Source: Hymenobacter psoromatis
GTDB taxonomy: Bacteria > Bacteroidota > Bacteroidia > Cytophagales > Hymenobacteraceae
DNA: 64,000 nt
Direction: 5' to 3'
Assembly (NCBI RefSeq): GCF_020012125.1
Contig: NZ_JAIFAG010000001.1
Coordinates: 1,860,001 to 1,924,000 of the forward strand
The notes beneath the pieces were generated by a model. That model made no database searches, had not been told where the DNA came from, and saw only the letters and a program-made list of their open reading frames with translations. The first letter of the stretch is position 1, and every line of letters begins with the position of its first letter. Of this stretch, positions 7,810-15,995 are shown in pieces. The position numbers and the translations under genes were made by a program.

Positions 7810-8565
7810 CTACGCGTTTCGAAAGAAATTATCTACTAAAATAGCCGCCGACACGGCCACGTTCAGGCTTTCGGCCCTACCCCCTGGGCCGTGCGGAATG
7901 TGCAGGCGGCGCGTGAGGCGGGCGGCTACGTCGGGGCTGAGGCCGTGGCTTTCGCTGCCCATGATTAGTACGCCGGCTGGTTGCAGGTGCAGCTTATGTA
8001 CATTATCGCCTGCTAAGTCAGCCCCGTAAATCCCTACCCCCTCGGGCAGGGTGGGCAGCCAGGCGGGCAGGTCCACGTCGGCCCACACGGGCACCCGGCC
8101 GAACGCGCCCATGCTGGCGGCCACAGCTTTGGGGGTGAAGGGGTCGGCGCAATTTTCGCTCAGCACCAAGCCGGGCAGGCCGTACCAGTCGGCCAGCCGC
8201 CAGAGAGTGCCAAGGTTGCCAGGGTCGGCCACGTGGTCGAGGGCCAGCACGAGGCGGGTGGCGGGCAGCTGGGGGGGTAGGGCAACTTCGGGCGGGCGGC
8301 GCACTACGGCGAGCGCGGCGGCGTTGGTTTGCAGGGTGCCGAGCTGGGTCAGCTCCTCGTCGGTGGCCAGGTGCAAGGGGGCGGCGGGCGGGGCGGGCAG
8401 CTGCGCAACGAAGGCGGGGGTAGCCAGCAGGTGCTCCACTTCGAGGCTTGAGGTGAGCAGTTCCAGCACGCTTTTAGCCCCTTCGACCAGGAAGGCGGCG
8501 TGGCGCTGCCGATATTTGCGCTGATGCAGCGACCGAACGTATTTGGCGAGAGCTTTTGAGACCAT
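7810..8565 (-). CDS. TrmH/SpoU family RNA 2'-O-methyltransferase
   Basis: A 251-residue SPOUT methyltransferase that would transfer a methyl group from SAM to a ribose 2'-OH in rRNA or tRNA. The N-terminal substrate-binding part begins MVSKALAKYVRSLHQRKYRQ and contains FLVEGAKSVLELL. The three SPOUT motifs are present: PGNLGTLWR (115-123), IMGSESHGLS (201-210) and IPHGPGGRAESLNVAVSAA (223-241), forming the trefoil knot. ATG 8565 matches the family N-terminus; an upstream extension is ruled out by its composition. Its start lies inside the 5' end of the divergent tamL gene. Confidence 0.9.
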   Translation of the reverse strand: MVSKALAKYVRSLHQRKYRQRHAAFLVEGAKSVLELLTSSLEVEHLLATPAFVAQLPAPPAAPLHLATDEELTQLGTLQTNAAALAVVRRPPEVALPPQLPATRLVLALDHVADPGNLGTLWRLADWYGLPGLVLSENCADPFTPKAVAASMGAFGRVPVWADVDLPAWLPTLPEGVGIYGADLAGDNVHKLHLQPAGVLIMGSESHGLSPDVAARLTRRLHIPHGPGGRAESLNVAVSAAILVDNFFRNA

Positions 8566-11390
8566 TAGACCAACAAAGTAACGACCGGCCGCGCGTCGGG
8601 CCGGGCCGCCTGCGGGCCGGGCTGCTGCCGGGCCTAGCTGCCCTGCTGCTGGCCGTGGGCTGCTCGCCACTGCGCCTACTCCTGCCGCGGCAGCGCCTGC
8701 TGACCAAGGTGGAGGTCGAAAGCCAGGGCCTGAGCCCGGCCCAGCAGGAGCGCATGCTGACGCTGGTGCAACAAAAGCCCAACCGCACCTTGCCCATTCC
8801 GAAGCTGGCCGTGTACCAGCTGGGCCATTCGGTATACGACTCGACGCGCATTGAGCGCAAAATTGCGGGTATCAAGGCTACGTATGCGGCCCAGCTGGCG
8901 GCCGCCCAGGGCGACTCGGGCCGCACCAGCAAGCTGCTGGCCCACCGCGACCGCCTCTTGACCCGCAAGCGCCAAGTCCTGGAAAAAGGCAACGCTATTA
9001 TGCGCCTGGGCGAGCCGCCCGTGATTTACGACCCCAGCCTGAGCCAGCGCACCGTGGACCAGCTCACGACTTACCTGCACGCGCAGGGCTTTTTTCGGGC
9101 CAAAGTCAGCTACGCCGACTCGGCGCGCTCCAAGCCCAGCCTGATTGCCAAAACGCTGCGGGCCGTGGGGCTGCGCCAGCCCGTGCGCCCCGTGCCGCTG
9201 CGCGACTCGGCCGGCGAGCGCCTGCACCGGCTCGTAACCGTGACGTACCAAGTACATGAAGGCCACGGCTTTACGCTGAGCCGCCTCACGCGCAGCATCC
9301 CCGACTCGGGGGTGGCGCGGGTGCTGGCAGGGGTGCGCAGCGCCACCCTGCTGCACGTGGGCGATGCGTACAACGAGGACCTCATCGGCCAGGAGCGCCA
9401 GCGCCTCGAAACTACCCTCAAGAACGCGGGCTACTACGATTTTCGGGCCCAGTACATTACCCTGGAGGCCGATACCAGCTTTGAGAAGGGCCAGGTGCGG
9501 TTGCGGCTGCTAGTGGCCAGCCCGCCCGGCGGCCACCGCGCCTACCGCCTGCGCAACGTGCTAGTGCTCACCGACGTGAGCCAGGCCCGCGCCCTACGCC
9601 TGGCCTCGGGCGACACGACCCGGCCCGGCCGGCGCCGGGCGCGGCGCGCCGCGCCGGCCGCCGACTCGGCCGCGGCTGGCACTACCGGCCGCATCTCGAC
9701 GGCGACCATGCCGGCCGGCGTCACGGCCGCCGCCGTGGCCGACTCGCTCGCGGCCCGGCGGCGGCCGGGCGGCCCCGTGGCCCGGCGCGACACTACCCTG
9801 GCCGATTCGATACGCTTCCTGAGCCGGGGCGCGCTGGCCATCAACCCCACTATTCTGGCCCGGCAAATTACCGTGCGGCCCGACCAGCTTTACAGCCAGG
9901 CCCGCACCCAGCGCACCCAGCGCCAACTGTCGGGGCTCGATATGTTTCGGTTTAATACCTTGAGCTACCGCAAAGTAGAGGAAAACGGCCAGCGCCCTGA
10001 TGGGCCAGCCGCCGACAGCAGCCGGCAGCTGGCCCCTACCCCCCCGCCCGGCTCCGGTGCCGGCCCGGCCGCCGCGCCGGGCCTGCTCGATGCCATTATC
10101 ACGACCTCGCCCAGCCCGCGCTTTTCGGAAACCACCGAGGCCGGCGGCACCTACGTGGCGGGGCTGCTGGGGCCTTTCGGCAACCTGCGCCTGAAGTGGC
10201 GCAACCCCTTCGGCGGGGCCGAGGTGCTGGAGCTGAGCGCCCGCGCTGGCGTGGAGGGCCAGCTGGCCCAGGTGGGCGACAGCAACAATATCGCGGCCAC
10301 CTACACCGTCCAGCTCGGGGGCACGGCCTCGCTGCTGCTACCCCAGGTGCTGGCCCCCTTTCACCTGGGTGGCTTCCTGCGCGACTACCAGCCGCGCACC
10401 CGCCTCGCGCTGTCCACCACCTACACGTCGAGCACCTACTACACGCGCAGCAATACCGAGCTGACGTTTGATTACCTGTGGAGTACCTCGGCTTACCAAC
10501 AGTACATCTTCACGCCCATAGACCTGGGCCTGGTGCGCACGCGCAGCATCAGTCCCTTTTACCAGCGCCGCCTCAACTACCTGCGCGATGTGCTGGGCAG
10601 CCCGCTCTACCGCTCGTTTCAGCCCATCTACGAGCCCAGCTTCAGCTTCACCTCGCTCTATAATTCCAACGATTTCAACCAGACCCGCGCCTCGGCCCAT
10701 TACCTGCGGCTGTTCGTGGAGCTGGGCGGCCTCACCCGCGGGCTCTACCGCGAGGCACCGTGGTTCCAGAAAACGGGACTTTCAGTGTACAACTTCGCCA
10801 AATTTACGGCCGACTACCGGCGCTACGCCCGGCTCTCGCCCACTACTTACCTGGCCTGGCGGCTGAATGGGGGGGTAGTGCATGCCCTCACCCGCTCGCC
10901 CGACCAGCTCGACAACCCCTACGTGCTACCCTATAACAAGTACGTGTTTGCGGGCGGGGCCAACAGCGTGCGCGCCTGGACGGCCCGCCGCCTGGGCACC
11001 GGCTCCTACGCCACGCGCTTCGCCGACGGCTCGCGCGACTACTACACCGAGCAGCCCGGCGAGCTACTGCTCGAAGGCTCGGCGGAGTACCGCTTCCCGG
11101 TCTATTCCTTTATCAAGGGCGCGCTGTTCACGGACTTTGGCAACGTTTGGGCCTTGCAGCCCGATGCCAAGCGGCCGGGAGCCGATTTCCAGCTCAACTC
11201 CTTCTACCGACAGTTCGCGGTGGGCTCGGGCTTCGGCATCCGCATGGATTTTACCTTCCTCATCCTGCGCTTCGATGTCGCTACCAAGGTCTACGACCCC
11301 ACCGACGACGCGCCCTGGCTCATCCGCCGCGCCCTGCGCACAACCACGAACCAGACGGTGGTAAACGTGGGGTTGGGCTATCCTTTTTAG
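8556..11390 (+). CDS. tamL: TamL-like BamA/TamA family outer-membrane assembly lipoprotein
   Basis: A 944-residue Omp85-superfamily protein. A lipoprotein signal (LLPGLAALLLAVGCS) puts the acylated Cys near residue 36, which defines the Bacteroidota TamL type as opposed to BamA. POTRA-like repeats fill the N-terminal half (for example YHKR-like helices and GYYDFRAQYITLEAD). A 16-strand barrel follows from about residue 540, with the Omp85 VRAW-type motif in SVRAWTARRLGTGSY and a C-terminal VVNVGLGYPF. Two low-complexity linkers rich in Arg/Ala/Pro (about residues 350-420 and 485-520) interrupt the periplasmic part. TamL works with inner-membrane TamB. The start is TTG 8556 (or a later CTG); it overlaps the divergent methyltransferase gene by 10 bp. 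Confidence 0.85.
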   Translation: MRPLDQQSNDRPRVGPGRLRAGLLPGLAALLLAVGCSPLRLLLPRQRLLTKVEVESQGLSPAQQERMLTLVQQKPNRTLPIPKLAVYQLGHSVYDSTRIERKIAGIKATYAAQLAAAQGDSGRTSKLLAHRDRLLTRKRQVLEKGNAIMRLGEPPVIYDPSLSQRTVDQLTTYLHAQGFFRAKVSYADSARSKPSLIAKTLRAVGLRQPVRPVPLRDSAGERLHRLVTVTYQVHEGHGFTLSRLTRSIPDSGVARVLAGVRSATLLHVGDAYNEDLIGQERQRLETTLKNAGYYDFRAQYITLEADTSFEKGQVRLRLLVASPPGGHRAYRLRNVLVLTDVSQARALRLASGDTTRPGRRRARRAAPAADSAAAGTTGRISTATMPAGVTAAAVADSLAARRRPGGPVARRDTTLADSIRFLSRGALAINPTILARQITVRPDQLYSQARTQRTQRQLSGLDMFRFNTLSYRKVEENGQRPDGPAADSSRQLAPTPPPGSGAGPAAAPGLLDAIITTSPSPRFSETTEAGGTYVAGLLGPFGNLRLKWRNPFGGAEVLELSARAGVEGQLAQVGDSNNIAATYTVQLGGTASLLLPQVLAPFHLGGFLRDYQPRTRLALSTTYTSSTYYTRSNTELTFDYLWSTSAYQQYIFTPIDLGLVRTRSISPFYQRRLNYLRDVLGSPLYRSFQPIYEPSFSFTSLYNSNDFNQTRASAHYLRLFVELGGLTRGLYREAPWFQKTGLSVYNFAKFTADYRRYARLSPTTYLAWRLNGGVVHALTRSPDQLDNPYVLPYNKYVFAGGANSVRAWTARRLGTGSYATRFADGSRDYYTEQPGELLLEGSAEYRFPVYSFIKGALFTDFGNVWALQPDAKRPGADFQLNSFYRQFAVGSGFGIRMDFTFLILRFDVATKVYDPTDDAPWLIRRALRTTTNQTVVNVGLGYPF

Positions 11391-11407
11391 GGATTAGGGT
11401 TCAGTGA

Positions 11408-11524
11408 TTAATCCAGAACGTCATGCTGACGAAGGAAGCAGCTCGCCTGCGCAAGTAATCCTAACGGTTGATGTTAGTTACGCGGGCGAGCTGCTTCCTT
11501 CGTCAGCATGACGTTCTGGATTAA
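11408..11524. repeat. Palindromic element, family A (GAACGTCATGCTGAC), copy 1
   Basis: Arms of about 45 bp starting TTAATCCAGAACGTCATG pair with 11478-11524, with few mismatches and a short central loop. The right arm overlaps the stop codon of the E1 gene (11521-11523). Related copies are at 21971, 33099, 49701 and 60225. Confidence 0.9.
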
Positions 11525-13698
11525 TACTTAAGCAACTCCCCCAGCACTACTCCTACCTTTTCGGCGCTCGGCAGCATCTGCTTTTCCAGGGCCACGTTGA
11601 GCGGGATGGCGGGCAGGTTGGCCGCACCTAAGGTGCGCACGGGCGCATCGAGACGCAGGAAGCACTCGGTTTGGATGCGGCCGGCCAGGCTTTCGGCAAA
11701 GGAATTGAGCAGGGGCTCTTCGGTGAGCACCAGCACTTTACCGTGGCGGCCCACGGCGGCCTGCACGGCGGGCCAGTCGAGGGGGTTGAGGGTGCGCAGG
11801 TCGAGTACCTCCACCCGGCCGGGGTAGGCACGGCTGGCCGCCAGGGCCCAGTGCACGCCCATGCCGTAGGTGATGACCACGCACGTGCCGCCCCGCGCCA
11901 GCTCGGCCGCCGCGGCCGGCTGCGCAATGGCGGCCTGGCCCAGCGGAATGACGTAGCCGGCGGCCGGCTCCACGGTTTTGGCGGCCTCGGTGCCGGGCAC
12001 CTTGCCCCAGTACAAGCCCTTGTGCTCCAGCATAATAACCGGGTTAGGGTCCAGAAATGCGGCGCGCATCAGGCCCTTCATATCGGCCGCGTTGCTCGGG
12101 TACACCACCTTGATGCCCCGGATGGTGAGCAGCGTGCTCTCGATGGAGCCCGAGTGGTAGGGCCCACCCCCGCCGTAGGCCCCGATGGGCACCCGAATGA
12201 GCGCCGCCACCGGAAACTTACCCATCGTGAGGTAGCACGATTTGCTCAGCTCCTCCACTAGCTGGTTCAGAGCCGGCCAGATGTAGTCGGCAAACTGAAT
12301 CTCGACGATGGGGCGCGCGCCCACCGCCGCCATGCCCGCCGTGCTACCCACAATGTACGCCTCCTGAATGGGCGTGTTGAACACCCGGCGGTCGCCATAT
12401 TTTTTGGCCAGCAGCGCGGCTTCGCGAAACACGCCGCCCAGCTCGCCGCCCACGTCCTGGCCGTAGAACAGGGCCTCGGGAAACTCGCGCAGGATATCGT
12501 CCACGGCATGTAGGGCGGCTTCCACCATCAGCACTTTGGTGGCCCCGGCGGGGGCGCGCTCGCCGGCCTCGGCAGTCACGGTGAGGGGCGCGAACTCGTG
12601 GTCGGCAAAGGTGGCGGGGTCGGGGTCGGGCGCGGCCAGGGCGGCGGCCCAGTCGGCGGCCACGGTGGCGCGGGCCTGGTCGGCCAGGGCGGTCAGCTCG
12701 GCCTCGGTGGCCCCGGCGTGCAGCAGGCGGCGGTGCAGGCGGGGCAGCGGGTCGTTGGGCTGGTGGGCGGCCAGGTCGTCGCCGCGGTACCACTCGCGGC
12801 GCACGCCGCTGGTGTGGTGGCCCAGCAGCGGGCACTTGGCGTGCACCAGCACCGGCCCGCGCCGGGCGCGCACGTGGGCAAAGGCATCGCTCAGGCCGCG
12901 GTAGGAGGATAGGACATCAGCCCCATCCACCCGCAGCCGGTGCAGGCCGGGGAAGCCGGCGGCGAAGTCGTAGGCATCCATTGCCCGCATTTCCCGGCCC
13001 GTGGCCGAGATGCCCCAGTCATTATCCTGCACCAGGTACACGATGGGCAGCCGGTGCAGCACGGCCATTTGCAGCGCCTCGGCCACCTCGCCCTCCGTCA
13101 TGGCCCCATCACCGATAGAGCAGAGCACGAGCGGGTTGGAGTTTGAATTAAAAATTAAAGATGAAGAATTGAAAATTGCGTCGTTAGCCTGAGCGGGTTT
13201 ATCACCAGCGTCATTTTTAATTTTTAGTTTATCGTTTTTAATTGCTTCCAGATACTGAATGGCCTGCGCCATGCCCGTGGCCGGAATGGCCTGCATGCCG
13301 GTGGCCGAGCTTTGGTGCGGAATGACGGGCAGGCCCGCCCGGCGCAGGCTGGGGTGGCTGTAGTAGGTGCGCCCGCCGCTGAAAGGGTCGTCGCGCTTGG
13401 CTAAGAGCTGGAGCATCAGCTCATAAGGCCGCAGGCCCAGGCCCAGCAGCAAGGCATCGTCGCGGTAGTAGGGGGTAGCGTAGTCGTGCTCGGTGAGCAG
13501 AAAGGCGGCGGCCAGCTGCACAGCTTCGTGGCCGCGGGCGGTGGCGTGGACGTAGCGGGCGGCCACGGCCTTCTGGTCCTCGTAGAGGTCGGCCATCGCG
13601 GCGGCCGTGTGCATGAGCAGGTAAGCGCGGGCAAGCAGGGTGGTTTCGGGCACGGTATCGGGGGCCGCGGAGGGCGCGGCAGGAGCATCGGCGGGCAT
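11521..13698 (-). CDS. 2-oxoacid dehydrogenase E1, fused alpha and beta subunits
   Basis: A 725-residue thiamine-diphosphate enzyme for the oxidative decarboxylation of a 2-oxoacid (branched-chain type or pyruvate), feeding an E2 encoded elsewhere. The alpha part runs from residue 1 to about 375, with ThDP motif CSIGDGAMTEGE (GDG at 196-198) and QDNDWGIS. The beta part runs from about residue 385 (KVLMVEAALHAVDDI, FYGQDVGGELGGVF) to the C-terminal LTEEPLLNSFAESLAGRIQ. Such fusions are normal in Bacteroidota. I chose ATG 13698 over an upstream start. Residues about 150-187 (IKNDKLKIKNDAGDKPAQAN and on) are encoded by an AT-rich palindromic insert and are foreign to the family. The stop codon overlaps a palindromic element. 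Confidence 0.92.
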   Translation of the reverse strand: MPADAPAAPSAAPDTVPETTLLARAYLLMHTAAAMADLYEDQKAVAARYVHATARGHEAVQLAAAFLLTEHDYATPYYRDDALLLGLGLRPYELMLQLLAKRDDPFSGGRTYYSHPSLRRAGLPVIPHQSSATGMQAIPATGMAQAIQYLEAIKNDKLKIKNDAGDKPAQANDAIFNSSSLIFNSNSNPLVLCSIGDGAMTEGEVAEALQMAVLHRLPIVYLVQDNDWGISATGREMRAMDAYDFAAGFPGLHRLRVDGADVLSSYRGLSDAFAHVRARRGPVLVHAKCPLLGHHTSGVRREWYRGDDLAAHQPNDPLPRLHRRLLHAGATEAELTALADQARATVAADWAAALAAPDPDPATFADHEFAPLTVTAEAGERAPAGATKVLMVEAALHAVDDILREFPEALFYGQDVGGELGGVFREAALLAKKYGDRRVFNTPIQEAYIVGSTAGMAAVGARPIVEIQFADYIWPALNQLVEELSKSCYLTMGKFPVAALIRVPIGAYGGGGPYHSGSIESTLLTIRGIKVVYPSNAADMKGLMRAAFLDPNPVIMLEHKGLYWGKVPGTEAAKTVEPAAGYVIPLGQAAIAQPAAAAELARGGTCVVITYGMGVHWALAASRAYPGRVEVLDLRTLNPLDWPAVQAAVGRHGKVLVLTEEPLLNSFAESLAGRIQTECFLRLDAPVRTLGAANLPAIPLNVALEKQMLPSAEKVGVVLGELLKY
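13138..13252. repeat. AT-rich inverted-repeat insertion inside the E1 gene
   Basis: About 115 bp of AT-rich DNA in a GC-rich gene. Left part AATTAAAAATTAAAGATGAA and right part TTTTTAATTTTTAGTTTATC are inverted copies around a GC-richer centre. The frame stays open and adds about 38 residues rich in Lys, Asn and Ser, eight residues before the ThDP GDG motif. Confidence 0.8.
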
Positions 13699-13765
13699 GG
13701 GCGGGGTAGGAAGAGCCAGTGGGAACGGTAAAATTACGCCGCCGCCCGACCTTTGAGTTTTGAAT

Positions 13766-13890
13766 GGGTAATCGTTTGTCATTGCGAGCGCAGCGCGGCA
13801 ATCTTTCCTTCCACTGGGGGTAGTAACTCCAACGATGCAAACGACAAGGAAAGATTGCCGCGCTGCGCTCGCAATGACAAACGATTACCC
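13766..13890. repeat. Palindromic element, family B (GTCATTGCGAGCGCAGCG), copy 1
   Basis: Perfect 45-bp arms at 13766-13810 and 13846-13890 with a 35-base loop. It lies between the divergent E1 and hemF genes, so both 5' regions include or adjoin it. Related copies are at 14806 and 43535. Confidence 0.95.
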
Positions 13891-13907
13891 CACTACCCCT
13901 TAAAAAA

Positions 13908-14804
13908 ATGTCCCGCTCCGACATCGCCGCCTGGCTTCAGGATTTTCAAACCCGCCTCTGCGCCCAGCTCGAAGCCGCCGACGGCGGCGCGGCCCGCTTT
14001 GGGCAAGACGACTGGCAGCGGCCGGGCGGCGGCGGCGGCCACTCGCGGGTGCTCGAAGGCGGCGACATCCTGGAAAAGGGAGGGATAGGATTTTCGGCAG
14101 TAGAAGGCGAGTTGAGCCCGGCCGCCGCCCGCCAGCTGCACCTGCCCGACCCGCACTTTTTCGCCACCGGCGTGAGCGTGGTGCTGCACCCGCGCAGCCC
14201 CCGCGTACCCATCATCCACATGAACGTGCGCTACTTCGAGGCCGGCAACGGCGAGGCGTGGTTTGGCGGCGGCATTGATTTGACGCCCATTTACGTGAAT
14301 GAAGCCCAGGCCCGGCGCTTTCACGAGCGCCTGAAGGCGGTTTGCGATGCCCATAACCCTACCTACTACTCCCGCTTTCACCAGTGGGCCGACGACTATT
14401 TCTACCTGCCGCACCGCGACGAAACGCGGGGGGTAGGCGGCATTTTCTTCGACCGCCTCACCGTGGGCCAGGACGGGACGGTGGCAGAGCTATTTGCCTT
14501 CGTGCGCGACGTGGCGGAGATGTTTGGCCCCTTCTACACCGAGTTGATGCGCGAAAACCACGCCCTCCCCTACGGCGAGCGCGAGGAAGCCTGGCAGCTG
14601 CTGCGCCGCAACCGCTACGCCGAGTTCAACCTGGCCTTCGACCGGGGCACCCGCTTCGGCCTTGAAACCGGCGGCCGCACCGAGAGCATTCTCATGAGCC
14701 TACCCCCCCGCTGCGGCTGGGCCTACAACCCCGCCCCGCCGGCGGCCGGCTCGCCCGAGGCCACTACCCTGGCCTGGCTGCGCAAGGGCGTGGAGTGGAT
14801 GTAA
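13908..14804 (+). CDS. hemF: Oxygen-dependent coproporphyrinogen III oxidase
   Basis: A 298-residue cytoplasmic enzyme of haem synthesis that uses O2 to decarboxylate two propionates of coproporphyrinogen III to vinyls, giving protoporphyrinogen IX. The family core is complete: HMNVRYFE (104-111), WFGGGIDLTPIYV (118-130), the helix with CDAHNPTYYSRFHQWADDYF, then LPHRDETRGVGGIFFDRL and YAEFNLAFDRGTRFGLETGG. Length matches the family. ATG 13908 follows a palindromic element with 17 nt between. It appears monocistronic; another palindrome overlaps its 3' end. Confidence 0.96.
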   Translation: MSRSDIAAWLQDFQTRLCAQLEAADGGAARFGQDDWQRPGGGGGHSRVLEGGDILEKGGIGFSAVEGELSPAAARQLHLPDPHFFATGVSVVLHPRSPRVPIIHMNVRYFEAGNGEAWFGGGIDLTPIYVNEAQARRFHERLKAVCDAHNPTYYSRFHQWADDYFYLPHRDETRGVGGIFFDRLTVGQDGTVAELFAFVRDVAEMFGPFYTELMRENHALPYGEREEAWQLLRRNRYAEFNLAFDRGTRFGLETGGRTESILMSLPPRCGWAYNPAPPAAGSPEATTLAWLRKGVEWM

Positions 14805-14805
14805 T

Positions 14806-14912
14806 AGCTTGTCATGGCGAGGAGGAACGACGACGCAATCTTTCCTAATCATTGGTTTCAGTCGTGTGAAGAAGAAAGATTGCGTCGTCGTTCCTCCTTG
14901 CCATGACAGGCT
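14806..14912. repeat. Palindromic element, family B, copy 2
   Basis: Arms at about 14809-14844 and 14876-14912 (core TTGTCATGGCGAGGAGG) pair with one or two mismatches. The element begins at the hemF stop codon and ends 10 nt before the PAP2 gene. Confidence 0.9.
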
Positions 14913-14921
14913 TTTGTCACC

Positions 14922-15503
14922 ATGCCCCTACCCCCGCTGCCTCACCTCACTGACTTCGACCACCGCGTGCTGCTGGCCATCAACCACGCCCGCACGCCGA
15001 CGCTGGATGCGGTGATGACCTTTGCCTCCCAGATTAAGGTGTGGTTTCCATTTTACGCGGTGCTGCTGGGCTGGCTCATCTACCATTTTCGCCGCCGCGC
15101 CGGGCGGCTACTTTTGCTACTGGCCGCCACCGTGGCCCTGGCCGATAGCATCAGCAGCCGCGTGTTTAAGCCCTGGGCAGCCCGCGCGCGGCCCTGCCAC
15201 GCCCCCGACCTGGCCGCGCAGCTCTACCTACCCGATGGCTGCGGCGGGCAATATGGTTTCCTGTCGTCACACGCCGCCAACGCGATGGGGCTGGCCGTGT
15301 TTCTGCTGCTGACGCTGCCGGCTGGCCGCTTCCGGGCCCTCAAAATCGGGGTGTTTGGATGGGCGCTGCTGATTTCGTACAGCCGCGTGTATTTAGCCGC
15401 CCACTACCCCCTCGACGTGCTGGCCGGCTGGCTGCTGGGCGCGGCGCTGGGCGCGGGCGCGGGCTGGGCATTTCGACGGTGGGATGGGGTAAGGGGCGTT
15501 TGA
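14922..15503 (+). CDS. PAP2 superfamily phosphatase, integral membrane
   Basis: A 193-residue multi-pass membrane phosphatase with the three PAP2 signature motifs: KPWAARARP (motif 1), SSHAANA (motif 2, the PSGH-like site) and SRVYLAAHYPLDVLAG (motif 3, with the catalytic His and Asp). About five hydrophobic helices surround these, placing the active site at the outer face of the inner membrane. Members dephosphorylate undecaprenyl diphosphate, phosphatidic acid or phosphatidylglycerophosphate; which one is not decided here. It starts at ATG 14922, directly after a palindromic element. Confidence 0.92.
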   Translation: MPLPPLPHLTDFDHRVLLAINHARTPTLDAVMTFASQIKVWFPFYAVLLGWLIYHFRRRAGRLLLLLAATVALADSISSRVFKPWAARARPCHAPDLAAQLYLPDGCGGQYGFLSSHAANAMGLAVFLLLTLPAGRFRALKIGVFGWALLISYSRVYLAAHYPLDVLAGWLLGAALGAGAGWAFRRWDGVRGV

Positions 15504-15995
15504 TTAAGTTTATAGTATTACAGCATAATTTTAGTAGGCGTATTTAAATAAATCCTAATAGAATAAATTTTTAATGAAGAAATTAATCTGCGCACCAACT
15601 CTGGCTGCGCGATTGCCCATTTAACTAAAATTTACCGCGGCGCTAATTGAGAACACCTTGTAAATTAACATGTTGCTTAGGGGAAAAATTGCAATTAACA
15701 ACTGTTTGGGATGGCAGGACTATGCCCGGTCAATGGTACGTCGTACAATATGTCACCTTGCGGAAAAGCAATAATTTATGGCGTTAAATCAACGCAGCGG
15801 GGCGGGTTGCTGGCCGGGCTCAACCCCACTGGGCTAATAGGCCATAGGCTATCTTACTATAGGGGAGGCATGCTGTGAATTATCAGTTTTAGCCTGCATA
15901 AATTCGTCATTTATTGCAAAATTTGGTAGCATTTTTTTACTGTAGTACGTAAGTTGCCGCAATGTTAAGAATTCGAACCCGACCAAGCTTTCTCA
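15504..15995. other. 492-bp AT-rich intergenic region with no gene found
   Basis: Between the PAP2 gene and DUF418 the DNA becomes AT-rich. No open frame of reasonable length, no intrinsic terminator and no TAnnTTTG box is seen on either strand. It probably holds the leader of the DUF418 gene or the relic of an inserted sequence; nothing further can be said. Confidence 0.5.
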
